Source of the DNA: Streptomyces sp. WM6378
GTDB lineage: Bacteria > Actinomycetota > Actinomycetes > Streptomycetales > Streptomycetaceae
Direction: 5' to 3'
Assembly (NCBI RefSeq): GCF_001279695.1
Contig: NZ_LGDD01000001.1
Span: 124,001 to 188,000, forward strand
DNA: 64,000 bases
The position numbers and the translations under genes were made by a program. Of the stretch, positions 34,449-43,389 are shown one piece after another. The notes beneath the pieces were generated by a model that saw only the letters and a list, made by a program, of their open reading frames with translations, was not told the DNA's origin and did no database searches. Numbering within the stretch: the first letter of the stretch is position 1; the number at the start of each line of letters is the position of its first letter.

Positions 34449-36764
34449 CTACTCGGCGGTCTTCAGGAGGCCGTGAAGCAGCGGCGTCAGGCGGGTCGTG
34501 CGCGGCGCCGGGAGGATCTCCGCGACGGCCCGGGGGAGCGCCTGGTCCACGCCGTGGACGACGGACAGATGCCGCTCCGCGCGGCCGAACGCCGTGTAGA
34601 CCCAGGCCCGGTTGAGCCCCTGCGCCGCGTCTCCGGGCAGCACCGCGACCACCGCGGGCCACCGCATCCCGACCGCCTGGTGCGCGGTCAGCGCCCAGCC
34701 GTGCCGCAGCGTGGACTCGACCCGCGCCTTGGGCACGAGGACGGGGGTGCCTGCGCAGTCGAGCCGCAGGCCTTCTGCGTCCGCCCCGACGACCGTGCCG
34801 ATCACCGTGCGGCCCGGGGCCTCGGCGTACGCCACCTTGTCGGCCGGGTCGAAGCCGCCGAAGCGGCCGGGGCCGGGGTTGAGGCGTTGCTTCAGCGCCG
34901 CGTTCAGCGCGCGGGTGCCCGCCGAGCCGCCGTGGCCCACCGTGATCACCTGGGTCTGCTCCGGCGGGATGCCGATCGCCCGGGGGATCGAGTCGGCGAG
35001 GAGCTGCACGCAGCGGTGCACGGCCTCGCCCGCGTCCCGCGCCGGGACGATCACGACTTCCTTGCCGGGGGCCTCGACCTGGTTCAGCTCGCCGATGCCG
35101 ATGCCCGAGACCAGCTCGCCGACCGGCCCGGGGTCGGGCAGCCGCGACGCCACCACGGGGCAGACCCGGGCGGCCAGCAGGTCGTTGAAGACCAGGCCGG
35201 CACCCGCCGGGCCGAGCACCCCGGGGTCCCCGCTCAGTACGAGCCGGCAGCCGTCGGGCAGCGACTCCACCAGCACGGCCGCGGTCTCCACGTCGAGCTG
35301 TGTCGCGTCCTGCACCACCAGGACGTCGAGGGCGAGCGCCCCGTCCGCATCCCGGCCGGGGCCCTCGCCGGACAGCAGGCCCGCGACGGTGAACGCGGCC
35401 AGCGGGCCGGTCAGTTGGGCCAGGCGGCGCCGGCCGTCCGCGGTGTGCGCGGCGCCCGCGGCGCGCAGTCCGGCCGCCGCGGCAGCCGTCACCACCGCCG
35501 CCGACTCGGCGCGCGCGGCCTCGCCGCCGGTGTGCGCCACCAGGCCGCCGCCCGCGACCGCGCGGACCAGCTCGCCGCCCTCCGGCCACACCGAACCGTC
35601 GTCCCGCACCGGCGAGTTGAGCAGCCGGGCGAGCCCGTCGGCCAGGCTCTCCTCGGCCAGGGCGTACCGGTCGAGCCCGAGCAGGACCTCGACCGGCTCC
35701 GCGGGCTCGGCCGCCTCTTCGGCGTCCTCGGCATCTTCGGAGGGCTCCGGCTCGTCCGCCAGGCCGTCCTGGAAGACCAGCACCACGCCCTCGGCGATGG
35801 CCTGCTGCACCGCCTCGTCCGGGTCGGGAACGGAGCGCGCGGCCAGGGCCTTGCGCACGTCGTCGGCCGTCAGCGCGGTGTGCCCCCGCGCGGCGGCCTG
35901 CTCCAGGATCCAGCCGACCAGCGCGGCCGCCCTGCGTTCGTCGTCCGGCCGGCACTCGGCGCCGAGCAGTGCCCGGGCGAAGCCGTCGGCCTGCTCGGGC
36001 CGCACCCCGGGCACCGCGAGGAGCTGCCAGGGGTCCGCGCCGAGCCGCTCGGCCGCCTGCTCGCCGAGGGCGCCGGTGACCTGGGCGGCCAGCGCCTCGG
36101 GCGCGCCGCCCCGGGCCAGCACGTCACGTACGGAGGCGAGGGCCTCGGCCGAAGTGGCGGGCGCCTGGGCGGGCTCGGGCGCCCTGGGACGTACCGGAGC
36201 GGCCTGCTGGGCGGGGGCGGGCCTGCGCGGGGCGGGGGTCGGGCCGCCGAAGAACGCGGCGCCCGGCTTCTCGCCGCTCTCCACGGCCCGTACGGCGGCG
36301 AGGAGGTCGGCGGCCTGCCCGCTCAGCTTGGTGCCGGCCGGGATCGGCGCCTCCTTCTCCGCCTTGCGCTGCTCGATCCTGGCCCGCAGCTCCCGCTGGG
36401 CCGCGAGCTCGGCCGCGGCCTCGGAGATCTCGGGGGCCTTGGCATCGGTGGCCTCGGAACCGGCGGCGGACTCGGACTCCTCGGCGGTCGCCACGGCGGT
36501 CCCGGTCTCGCTGCCGGACTCGGACTCCTCGGCAGCCGGCTCGGTCTCCTGGGCGCTCGCGTCGGGCGTCTCGGAGTCGCCGGGGGATTCCGGCTCGGGC
36601 TCATCGGCGGTCGCCGTCCCGGGGTCGCCCGTGGCCGCGGCCTCCGCGCCATCCACCGAGAGGTCGCCGGCGGCGGTGCCCTCCGCGGGCTCGGGCGCCA
36701 CCTCCGCCTCGGCGGATTCGTCGGCCGTGGATCCAGGGGCCGAGCCCTGGGGAAGCGCAGTCAC
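34449..36764 (-). CDS. Degenerate RecD2-like helix-hairpin-helix protein
   Basis: A 771-residue protein. Residues 1-140 are a low-complexity Glu/Ala/Ser-rich tail. Next come helix-hairpin-helix-like segments (ERLGADPWQLLAVPGVRPEQADGFARALLG, about 225-265). A SF1 helicase-like core follows in which key residues are lost: the Walker A position reads VAHTGGEAARAESAAVV with no GKT, and motif II reads LVVQDATQLD instead of DEAS. Motif III (LVLSGDPGVLGPAGAGLVFNDLL) and the C-terminal VYTAFGRAERHLSVV are recognisable. It is likely DNA-binding without ATPase activity. It is preceded by an overlapping aldo/keto reductase (ATGA). Confidence 0.78.
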   Translation of the reverse strand: MTALPQGSAPGSTADESAEAEVAPEPAEGTAAGDLSVDGAEAAATGDPGTATADEPEPESPGDSETPDASAQETEPAAEESESGSETGTAVATAEESESAAGSEATDAKAPEISEAAAELAAQRELRARIEQRKAEKEAPIPAGTKLSGQAADLLAAVRAVESGEKPGAAFFGGPTPAPRRPAPAQQAAPVRPRAPEPAQAPATSAEALASVRDVLARGGAPEALAAQVTGALGEQAAERLGADPWQLLAVPGVRPEQADGFARALLGAECRPDDERRAAALVGWILEQAAARGHTALTADDVRKALAARSVPDPDEAVQQAIAEGVVLVFQDGLADEPEPSEDAEDAEEAAEPAEPVEVLLGLDRYALAEESLADGLARLLNSPVRDDGSVWPEGGELVRAVAGGGLVAHTGGEAARAESAAVVTAAAAAGLRAAGAAHTADGRRRLAQLTGPLAAFTVAGLLSGEGPGRDADGALALDVLVVQDATQLDVETAAVLVESLPDGCRLVLSGDPGVLGPAGAGLVFNDLLAARVCPVVASRLPDPGPVGELVSGIGIGELNQVEAPGKEVVIVPARDAGEAVHRCVQLLADSIPRAIGIPPEQTQVITVGHGGSAGTRALNAALKQRLNPGPGRFGGFDPADKVAYAEAPGRTVIGTVVGADAEGLRLDCAGTPVLVPKARVESTLRHGWALTAHQAVGMRWPAVVAVLPGDAAQGLNRAWVYTAFGRAERHLSVVHGVDQALPRAVAEILPAPRTTRLTPLLHGLLKTAE

Positions 36765-37744
36765 AGCGTGCTCCAGTCCTGATCGGGATAGCGGTGCACG
36801 GGCGCCGACACATCGTCGAGCGCCTGGCAGATCTCGTCAGGAAGACTAAGGGCCTCCACTGACAATGCCGCCGCGAGCTGCTGCGCGTTGCGCGCGCCGA
36901 CGATCGGCGCCACCACTCCCGGACGGTCCCTCACCCAGGCCAGCGCCACCTGAAGCGGTGTCGCGGCGAGTCCGTCGGCCGCTATGGAGACGGCGTCGAC
37001 GATCCGGCTCGCCGCGTCGTCGAGGTAGGGCGCGACGAACGCCGAGAGGCCCTCCGACGCGCCGCGCGAGTCCGCCGGCGTGCCGTGCCGGTACTTCCCG
37101 GTCAGCACGCCCCGGCCGAGCGGCGACGAGGGCAGCAGACCGACCCCCAGGTCCAGTGCGGCCGGAAGGACCTCGCGCTCCACCCCGCGCTGGAGCAGCG
37201 AGTACTCCATCTGGGTGCTGGCGAGCCGGGTGCGTACCCCGGGCGCGGCGAGCTGCCAGGTCGCGGCCTTGGCGAGCTGCCAGCCGCTGAAGTTGGAGAT
37301 GCCCGCATAGCGCGCCCGCCCGCTGCTGACCGCGATGTCGAGGGCCTGGAGGGTCTCCTCCAAGGGGGTCCCGCAGTCGAAGGCATGCACCTGCCAGAGG
37401 TCGACGTGGTCGGTTCCGAGGCGCTCAAGGGAGGCGTCGAGGGCGCTCAGGAGATGGCCGCGCGAGCCGTCGAAGCGGCGGTCGGGGTCGGGCACGCTGC
37501 CCGCCTTGGTCGCGATCACCAGGTCCCGGCGCGGCGCGAGCCGCTCCGTCAACTGCCCGAGCAGATACTCCGCGTCCCCGCCGCCGTACACGTCCGCCGT
37601 GTCGATCAGCGTGCCGCCCGCCTCCCAGAACGCCTTCAGGAGTTCGGCGGCATCCTGCTCGCCGACGTCCCGGCCCCATGTCAGGGTGCCGAGCCCGATC
37701 CGGGATACGCGCAGGCCCGTGCGGCCGAGATGCCTCTGCTCCAT
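36761..37744 (-). CDS. Aldo/keto reductase
   Basis: A 327-residue AKR. The tetrad is Asp and Tyr in LIDTADVYGGGDAEYLLG (about residue 45), Lys in VIATKAGS (about 81) and His in LWQVHAFD (about 118). The NADP-binding APIVGARNAQQL is near residue 285. The ATG at 37744 (MEQRHLGRTGLRVSRIGLGT) is the canonical AKR N-terminus; an upstream ATG would add 17 odd residues. The stop overlaps the RecD2-like gene start. The substrate is unknown. Confidence 0.9.
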   Translation of the reverse strand: MEQRHLGRTGLRVSRIGLGTLTWGRDVGEQDAAELLKAFWEAGGTLIDTADVYGGGDAEYLLGQLTERLAPRRDLVIATKAGSVPDPDRRFDGSRGHLLSALDASLERLGTDHVDLWQVHAFDCGTPLEETLQALDIAVSSGRARYAGISNFSGWQLAKAATWQLAAPGVRTRLASTQMEYSLLQRGVEREVLPAALDLGVGLLPSSPLGRGVLTGKYRHGTPADSRGASEGLSAFVAPYLDDAASRIVDAVSIAADGLAATPLQVALAWVRDRPGVVAPIVGARNAQQLAAALSVEALSLPDEICQALDDVSAPVHRYPDQDWSTL

Positions 37745-37848
37745 GGGCGCTGAGATTACTGGCCAAGGGCCCACGGGGAGAGAGCCTGTGGACAACTCGG
37801 CCCTGCCGCATCGCGCCCACGCGCGCTAGAGTCCCCGGCACAGGAACG

Positions 37849-37862
37849 TTACTCATGAGTAA
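37849..37862. promoter_or_regulatory. Perfect 14-bp palindrome upstream of LLM gene
   Basis: TTACTCATGAGTAA is a perfect palindrome 53 bp upstream of the LLM oxidoreductase ATG. It has the form of a TetR-type operator. No adjacent regulator gene is present, so a trans-acting regulator would be needed. Confidence 0.5.
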
Positions 37863-37915
37863 GACGCGAGTGCGGGCGCGTACCCACGCGTCCCGACGAG
37901 TAAGGGGATTCGGCC

Positions 37916-38971
37916 ATGCGGCTCGGCATCAACCTCGGCTACTGGGGCGCGGGAATGGACGGCGACAACCTCGCCGTCGCCAAAGAGGCGGACAGGCTCG
38001 GCTACGACGTCTGCTGGGCGGCCGAGGCCTACGGCTCGGACGCGCCGACCGTCCTCGCCTGGGTCGCAGCCCAGACCGAGCGCATCGACGTCGGCTCCGC
38101 GATCCTCCAGATCCCGGCCCGCCAGCCCGCCATGACCGCGATGACGGCCGCCACCCTCGACTCGCTCTCCGGCGGCCGCTTCCGCCTCGGCCTCGGCGTC
38201 TCGGGGCCGCAGGTCTCCGAGGGCTGGTACGGCGTCAAGTTCGACAAGCCGCTCGCCCGTACCCGGGAGTACGTCGAGATCGTCCGCAAGGCCATGACGC
38301 GGGAGCGGCTCTCCTACGAGGGCGAGCACTGGACGCTGCCGCTGCCCGGCGGCCCCGGCAAGCCCATCAAGCTCACGGTGCACCCCGAGCGCGAGCACAT
38401 CCCGCTCTACATCGCCGCGATCGGCCCCAAGAACCTGGAGCAGACCGGCGAGATCGCCGACGGCGCGCTGCTGATCTTCCCGGCCGCCGAGCACATCGAG
38501 GCCACCGCGATCTCCCACATCCGGGCGGGCCGCGAGAAAGCCGGCCTGACCATGGACGGCTTCGACGTCTGCCCGACGCTGCCGATCTCGCTCGGCGCCG
38601 ACGCGGACGTGCCCGCCCTCGCCGACATGTTCCGCCCGTACACCGCGCTGTACGTCGGCGGCATGGGCAGCCGCAAGCAGAACTTCTACAACCAGCTCGC
38701 ACAGCGCATGGGGTACGAGAAGGAGGCCGCCGAGATCCAGGACAAGTACCTGTCCGGCGACAAGGCGGGCGCGGGCGCCGCGGTGCCGCAGCAGCTCATC
38801 GACTCGACCACGCTGCTCGGCTCGGTCGAGCGGATCGCCGACCGCATGCAGGCCTACGCCGCCGCCGGCGTCACCACGCTGACCCTGGCCCCGGCCGGCT
38901 TCACGCTCGACGAGCGGCTCGCCTCGCTGCGCGCGGGCACCGAGGCGCTGGAGCGCGCGCGCCTCGTCTGA
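37916..38971 (+). CDS. LLM class F420-dependent oxidoreductase
   Basis: A 351-residue TIM-barrel protein of the luciferase-like monooxygenase family. It starts MRLGINLGYWGAG. The flavin/F420-binding strand LGVSGPQVSEGWYG is near residue 98, and the F420-type IAAIGPKNLEQTGEIADGAL is near 162. The match is closer to F420-dependent members such as glucose-6-phosphate dehydrogenase (Fgd) or MER-like enzymes than to FMN luciferases. It is monocistronic, with a palindrome upstream and a hairpin downstream. The substrate is unknown. Confidence 0.9.
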   Translation: MRLGINLGYWGAGMDGDNLAVAKEADRLGYDVCWAAEAYGSDAPTVLAWVAAQTERIDVGSAILQIPARQPAMTAMTAATLDSLSGGRFRLGLGVSGPQVSEGWYGVKFDKPLARTREYVEIVRKAMTRERLSYEGEHWTLPLPGGPGKPIKLTVHPEREHIPLYIAAIGPKNLEQTGEIADGALLIFPAAEHIEATAISHIRAGREKAGLTMDGFDVCPTLPISLGADADVPALADMFRPYTALYVGGMGSRKQNFYNQLAQRMGYEKEAAEIQDKYLSGDKAGAGAAVPQQLIDSTTLLGSVERIADRMQAYAAAGVTTLTLAPAGFTLDERLASLRAGTEALERARLV

Positions 38972-38985
38972 GGGGATCGTCTCCG

Positions 38986-39026
38986 CGGCCGTGGTGGGGG
39001 CTCGGGGGTCTTCCCCGCCACGGCCG
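38986..39026 (+). terminator. Hairpin terminator after LLM gene
   Basis: A 9-bp stem CGGCCGTGG/CCACGGCCG, with a further GGGG/CCCC pairing inside, starts 15 bp after the LLM stop. Confidence 0.6.
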
Positions 39027-39187
39027 TCATGTCTGACAACGCCCCGACACGCCGCCCGGTTACGGCGGTGTGGGCACCGCACATTCCTTCGTTCGGCCCA
39101 GTGGTGCCGGACCCCTGTTGCCGCCGGTGGTCTGCCGCATTTGACTCGGTTTCGCATGGTCACTGTGCGCACCCCGGAGGTACGGCG

Positions 39188-39976
39188 ATGCTCTCGGCCA
39201 AGAGCCTGTTCCAGGAGATCCTCGACCACGACGAGTCGTTCCGGCTCTTCTGCTCCATCGCGGCCAGCGGCGAGTCCCAGGGAGGCTGGGAGAACGGCCG
39301 GATCGCCGCCCTCCTGCCCGAAGGCTGCCGTGCGCTCGCCCCCAAGGTGGCCCGGCACGGCGCCGACGAGGACAAGCACGGGCGGATCTTCAACGCGCTG
39401 CTGAAGAGGCGCTGCCTGAGCCCCGTCGACGTACCGCCCGACACCGACTACACGATGCTGCTCGAACAGCACGGCATCGGACTCGGCCACGAACAGCTCC
39501 GGGGCGAGGCGCCCCTCACCGAACGGGACGTCGTCATCTACCTCGCCCACAGCCGGGTCACCGAGCAGCGCGCCTCCGAACAGATGGAGCTGCTGCGCCG
39601 ACACTTCGGCTTGGACCCCGACATCGGCCGGGCGGTGCGGATGATCTCCGACGACGAGGACAACCATCTGGCGTACTGCCACGAGGAGTTGCTGCGCCTG
39701 GCCCGCGCCGGACACGGCCCCACGATCCAGCGCGTACTGCGCGAGTGCGCGCTCGCCGAGATCCGCGTGTACCGCGACGTCAGCCTCGCCGTGATGGCCC
39801 ACATGGGGCGGATCCTCGCCTGGCCGCGCGCCAAGACGGCGGTCCTCGCGGCAGGCATCCACGCGGTGTACGCCTACGAACGGCTCGGCGGATGGCGGCG
39901 GATGGTCAGCCTCACCATGCCCGAGCGGCGCGACGCACTGGGCGGGCCCGCCGTGCCCGCGCCCGGATACGCCTGA
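39188..39976 (+). CDS. Ferritin-like diiron protein
   Basis: A 262-residue helical protein. Carboxylate/histidine clusters fit a ferritin-like diiron site: HGADEDKHGRIFNALL (about residue 59), VTEQRASEQMELLRRHF (about 124) and ISDDEDNHLAYCHEELL (about 156). The start ATG 39188 follows GGAGG. It is known to me only as a conserved Streptomyces ferritin-like domain protein near corA. Iron binding or oxidation is inferred. Its stop abuts the corA stop on the opposite strand. Confidence 0.78.
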   Translation: MLSAKSLFQEILDHDESFRLFCSIAASGESQGGWENGRIAALLPEGCRALAPKVARHGADEDKHGRIFNALLKRRCLSPVDVPPDTDYTMLLEQHGIGLGHEQLRGEAPLTERDVVIYLAHSRVTEQRASEQMELLRRHFGLDPDIGRAVRMISDDEDNHLAYCHEELLRLARAGHGPTIQRVLRECALAEIRVYRDVSLAVMAHMGRILAWPRAKTAVLAAGIHAVYAYERLGGWRRMVSLTMPERRDALGGPAVPAPGYA

Positions 39977-40963
39977 CTACAGCCAGCCCCGCCGCTTGAA
40001 CAGGCGGTACAGGGAGATTTCGAGAACCACCATCAGCAGGATCACCGCCGGGTAGCCCCACCACCAGTGGAGTTCCGGCATGTGGTCGAAGTTCATGCCG
40101 TAGACGCCGGCCACCATCGTGGGAACCGCCGCCATCGCCGCCCACGCCGAGATCTTCCGCATGTCGTCGTTCTGGCGGACGCTCACCTGGGCGAGATGGG
40201 CCGAGAGGATGTCGGAGAGCAGGCGGTCCAGGCCCTCCACCGCCTCGTTGGTCTTCATCAGGTGGTCGTCCACATCGCGGAAGAACGGCTGCGACTTGGC
40301 GTTCACGAACGGCACGCCCGCGCTCGCGAGGCGCTGCACGGGCTGCGCGAGCGGGCCGGTCGCCCGGCGGAACTCCAGGAGCTGCCGCTTGAAGGTGTAG
40401 ATCCGCGACGCGGTGTTCTTCGTGTCGCCGCCGCCGGTCGGCGAGAAGATCTGCGCCTCCAGCTCCTCCAGGTCGGTCTGGAGCTCCGCCGCCACGTCCG
40501 TGTAGTGGTCGACGACCGCGTCGCTCACCGCGTACAGGACCGTCGTCGGCCCGTGCTTGAGGAGCTCCGGCTCGGCCTCCAGCCTGCGCCGCACCGCCTT
40601 GAGCGGCGCGCCCTCGCCGTGCCGGACGCTCACCACGAAGCAGTCGCCCACGAAGAGCATCAGCTCGCCGGAGGTCACGGTGTCGCTCTGCGGCTCGTAC
40701 ACGACCGGCTTCAACACCATGAACAGCGAGTCGTCGTACACCTCAAGCTTCGGCCGCTGATGCGCCTTCAAGGCATCCTCCACGGCCAGCCTGTGCAGCC
40801 CGAACTCGCTGCTGACCAGCTCGAATTCCTCTTCCGTCGGCTCGTAGAGCCCCAGCCAGAGGAAGCTGTCGCCGATGGCGCGCGCCTGGTCGAGGGCGTC
40901 CGAGAAGTCCCTCGGGCCCTCGATGCGGCGCCCCTCGCGATAGATGGCACAGTCGACGATCAT
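39977..40963 (-). CDS. corA: CorA family magnesium/cobalt transporter
   Basis: A 328-residue protein. A cytoplasmic alpha/beta domain is followed by long helices and two C-terminal transmembrane segments. The signature YGMNF lies at the end of TM1 (VAGVYGMNFDHMPELHWWWG), followed by TM2 (AVILLMVVLEISLYRLF) and a basic tail. It forms pentameric Mg2+ channels. The ATG at 40963 gives better spacing to AAGGGA than the ATG at 40972, which lies 2 nt from it. Confidence 0.93.
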   Translation of the reverse strand: MIVDCAIYREGRRIEGPRDFSDALDQARAIGDSFLWLGLYEPTEEEFELVSSEFGLHRLAVEDALKAHQRPKLEVYDDSLFMVLKPVVYEPQSDTVTSGELMLFVGDCFVVSVRHGEGAPLKAVRRRLEAEPELLKHGPTTVLYAVSDAVVDHYTDVAAELQTDLEELEAQIFSPTGGGDTKNTASRIYTFKRQLLEFRRATGPLAQPVQRLASAGVPFVNAKSQPFFRDVDDHLMKTNEAVEGLDRLLSDILSAHLAQVSVRQNDDMRKISAWAAMAAVPTMVAGVYGMNFDHMPELHWWWGYPAVILLMVVLEISLYRLFKRRGWL

Positions 40964-41031
40964 TGCGGGCATTGTCCCTTGATCGGGAGCCGACCGCACC
41001 CGAGGGCGGCCGGGCGCCTAGGCTGGCGCAC

Positions 41032-41718
41032 ATGGCCACGTTGATCCTCGTACGCCACGGACGCTCCACCGCCAACACGGCGGGGGTGCTGGCCGGCTGG
41101 ACGCCGGGTGTCGCCCTCGACGAGCGCGGCCGCGCCCAGGCCGCCGCCCTGCCCGCCCGGCTCGCCTCCCTGCCGCTCGCCGCCGTCGTCACCAGCCCGC
41201 TTCAGCGCTGCCGCGAGACCGTGCAGCCGCTCCTGGACGCCCGCCCCGGCCTGCCGCTGCACCCCGAGGACCTGATCGGCGAGTGTCACTACGGCGACTG
41301 GTCGGGCCGCAAACTCTCCGAGCTCTCCGCCGAACCGCTCATGGAGGTCGTGCAGCAACACCCCTCCAACGCGGCCTTCCCCGGCGGCGAATCGATGCGC
41401 GCCATGCAGGCCCGGGCCGTCGAGGCCGTACGGGACTGGAACACCCGGATCGAGACCGAGCACGGCCCCGACGCGGTGTACGCGATGTGCTCGCACGGCG
41501 ACATCATCAAGTCGATCGTGGCGGACGCCCTCGGTATGCATCTCGACCTCTTCCAGCGGATCTCGGTGGAACCGTGTTCCCTCACCGTCATCCGCTACAC
41601 CCGTCTGCGGCCCTTCCTCGTACGCCTCGGGGACACCGGCGACCTCGCCTCGCTCGCCCCGCGCGAGAAAGCCCCCGACGAACAGGCCGAGGTCGGTGGC
41701 GGTGCGGGAGCACCGTGA
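41032..41718 (+). CDS. Histidine phosphatase family protein (MSMEG_4193 type)
   Basis: A 228-residue protein of the phosphoglycerate mutase superfamily. The phosphohistidine motif is LVRHGRSTAN (residues about 5-14), and the second catalytic His is in MCSHGDIIKSIV (about 152). The N-terminus MATLILVRHG and the neighbours DUF3090 and SCO1664 match the MSMEG_4193 group. ATG 41032 has no ribosome binding site but sits 8 bp after CCTAGGCT, a plausible -10 element, so it is probably leaderless. The substrate is unknown. Confidence 0.9.
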   Translation: MATLILVRHGRSTANTAGVLAGWTPGVALDERGRAQAAALPARLASLPLAAVVTSPLQRCRETVQPLLDARPGLPLHPEDLIGECHYGDWSGRKLSELSAEPLMEVVQQHPSNAAFPGGESMRAMQARAVEAVRDWNTRIETEHGPDAVYAMCSHGDIIKSIVADALGMHLDLFQRISVEPCSLTVIRYTRLRPFLVRLGDTGDLASLAPREKAPDEQAEVGGGAGAP

Positions 41719-41786
41719 TCGCCGCGCGCAGTAGGGTGGACGCGCCGAAAACCGCTGCTCCAACTCCGAACTAGGGAGACCAGAAC

Positions 41787-42377
41787 GTGTCCCGTCAGGT
41801 GTTCTTCTACGACCCGCCGGACCGTTTCGTGGCCGGCACGGTCGGGCTGCCCGGGCGCCGTACGTTCTTCCTCCAGGCGTCCGCGGGCAGCCGCACCACC
41901 AGCGTCGCCCTGGAGAAGACTCAGGTCGCGGCCCTTGCCGAGCGGATCGACGAGCTGCTGGACGAGGTCGTGCGCAGGACCGGAGGAAACGCTCCTGTGC
42001 CTGCCGTCGCCCCGCCCGACGTCACGGACTCCGCGCCGCTCGACTCGCCCGTCGAGGAGGAGTTCCGGGTCGGCACCATGGCGTTGGCCTGGGACGGCGA
42101 CGAACAGCGCATGATCATCGAGGCGCAGGCCCTCGTCGAGCTCGACGCGGACACCGAGGACGACCTCGCCGAGGCCGAGGAGCGGATGCTCCAGGACGAG
42201 GAGAACGGCCCGCCGATGCTGCGGGTGCGCCTGACCGGAGCCCAGGCCCGGGCGTTCGCCAAGCGCGCGCTGGACGTCGTGAACGCGGGCCGGCCGCCGT
42301 GCCCGCTGTGCAGCCTGCCGCTCGACCCGGAAGGACACGTATGCCCGCGCCAGAACGGATACCGCCGCGGAGCCTGA
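41787..42377 (+). CDS. DUF3090 family protein
   Basis: A 196-residue protein starting VSRQVFFYDPPDRFVAGTVGLPGRRTFFLQA, the family hallmark. The C-terminus has a possible zinc knuckle (PPCPLCSLPLDPEGHVCPR: CxxC, then His and Cys). No function is established. The GTG start follows AGGGAGACC. Its 3' end overlaps the SCO1664-type gene by 37 bp. It is regularly placed between the histidine phosphatase and the kinase-like gene, so they probably act together. Confidence 0.9.
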   Translation: MSRQVFFYDPPDRFVAGTVGLPGRRTFFLQASAGSRTTSVALEKTQVAALAERIDELLDEVVRRTGGNAPVPAVAPPDVTDSAPLDSPVEEEFRVGTMALAWDGDEQRMIIEAQALVELDADTEDDLAEAEERMLQDEENGPPMLRVRLTGAQARAFAKRALDVVNAGRPPCPLCSLPLDPEGHVCPRQNGYRRGA

Positions 42378-43162
42378 CCTCCGCCGAGCTCCTCGCCAAG
42401 GGTGAGCTCACCGTCCTCGGGCGGATCCGCGAGGCGTCCAACGCGGTCCTGTACTGCTCCGTCGCGTACGGGGACGACAGCGCGGAGTGCGTCTACAAGC
42501 CCGTCGCGGGCGAGCGGCCGCTGTGGGACTTCCCCGACGGCACGCTGGCCCAGCGCGAGGTCGCCGCGTACGAGGTGTCGCGGGCGACCGGCTGGGACCT
42601 CGTGCCGCCCACCGTGCTGCGCGACGGGCCCTACGGCGAGGGCATGGTCCAGCTGTGGATCGCGCCCGTCGAGGGGGACCCCGGGCTGCTCGCGCTCGTC
42701 GACGACGAGGAGCCTGCCGAGGGCTGGAAGGCGGTCGCGCTCGCGGAGGTCGGCGAGGGCCGCACGGCGCTCCTCGTGCACGCGGACGATGCCCGGCTGC
42801 GGCGGCTCGCGGTGCTCGACGCGGTGATCAACAACGGGGATCGCAAGGGCGGGCATCTGCTGCCCGCGCCCGACGGGCGGCTGTACGGGATCGATCACGG
42901 GGTCACGTTCAACGTGGACGACAAGTTGCGGACGCTGCTGTGGGGGTGGGCGGGCGAGCCGCTCACCTCGGAGGCGGTGGGCGCCTTGAAGGGCCTGGCC
43001 GAGGCCCTTCTACCCCTGGAGCCGCTGGCCGTCCGGCTGGGCGGGTTGATCACGGCGGCGGAGCTGGACGCGGTGCGTTCCCGGGTGGAGGCCCTGCTGA
43101 CCACCGGGGTTCACCCCGCCCCCTCCGGGGAGTGGCCGGCCATTCCGTGGCCGCCGGTCTGA
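42341..43162 (+). CDS. SCO1664 family kinase-like (PI3/4-kinase fold) protein
   Basis: A 273-residue protein. It has kinase-like motifs: a putative lysine in ECVYKPVAGERPLWDFPDG (about residue 48), the catalytic-loop-like INNGDRKGGHLL (about 165) and the metal-site-like YGIDHGVTFNVDDKL (about 183). This resembles the PI3/4-kinase/HipA-like fold. The ATG at 42341 follows GGAAGG inside the DUF3090 gene. It could phosphorylate an unknown substrate opposed by the neighbouring phosphatase; that is inference. Confidence 0.87.
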   Translation: MPAPERIPPRSLTSAELLAKGELTVLGRIREASNAVLYCSVAYGDDSAECVYKPVAGERPLWDFPDGTLAQREVAAYEVSRATGWDLVPPTVLRDGPYGEGMVQLWIAPVEGDPGLLALVDDEEPAEGWKAVALAEVGEGRTALLVHADDARLRRLAVLDAVINNGDRKGGHLLPAPDGRLYGIDHGVTFNVDDKLRTLLWGWAGEPLTSEAVGALKGLAEALLPLEPLAVRLGGLITAAELDAVRSRVEALLTTGVHPAPSGEWPAIPWPPV

Positions 43163-43163
43163 G

Positions 43164-43199
43164 TTTTCCCCCACCCCACCCCTTCCCGAAAGCCTCCGG
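43164..43199 (-). repeat. G-rich dispersed repeat, copy 2 (inverted)
   Basis: On the minus strand it reads CCGGAGGCTTTCGGGAAGGG and continues into GGTGGGGTGGGGG. It begins directly after the SCO1664-type stop. It matches 25412-25449 and 43481-43518. Confidence 0.65.
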
Positions 43200-43389
43200 C
43201 GGACGGGAGAGGGTGGGGTGCCGTGTGCCGTCGGTCGGCCGCGGACCGTGCGTGGCTGGTCGCGCAGTTCCCCGCGCCCCCAGCAGGATTGGCTCGACCA
43301 GGGTGCATCCCCCGTCCGGCAGCTTGCGCGCCGCCCACCAGGCATCCCCGGCCCGACCGGCTTCGTGAGTGCCGCTCAGCAGGAACACC

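Noticed and set aside
41032..43162. HipBA-like toxin-antitoxin
   Set aside because: The SCO1664 protein has some kinase-like motifs shared with HipA, but no HipB-like DNA-binding partner is present.
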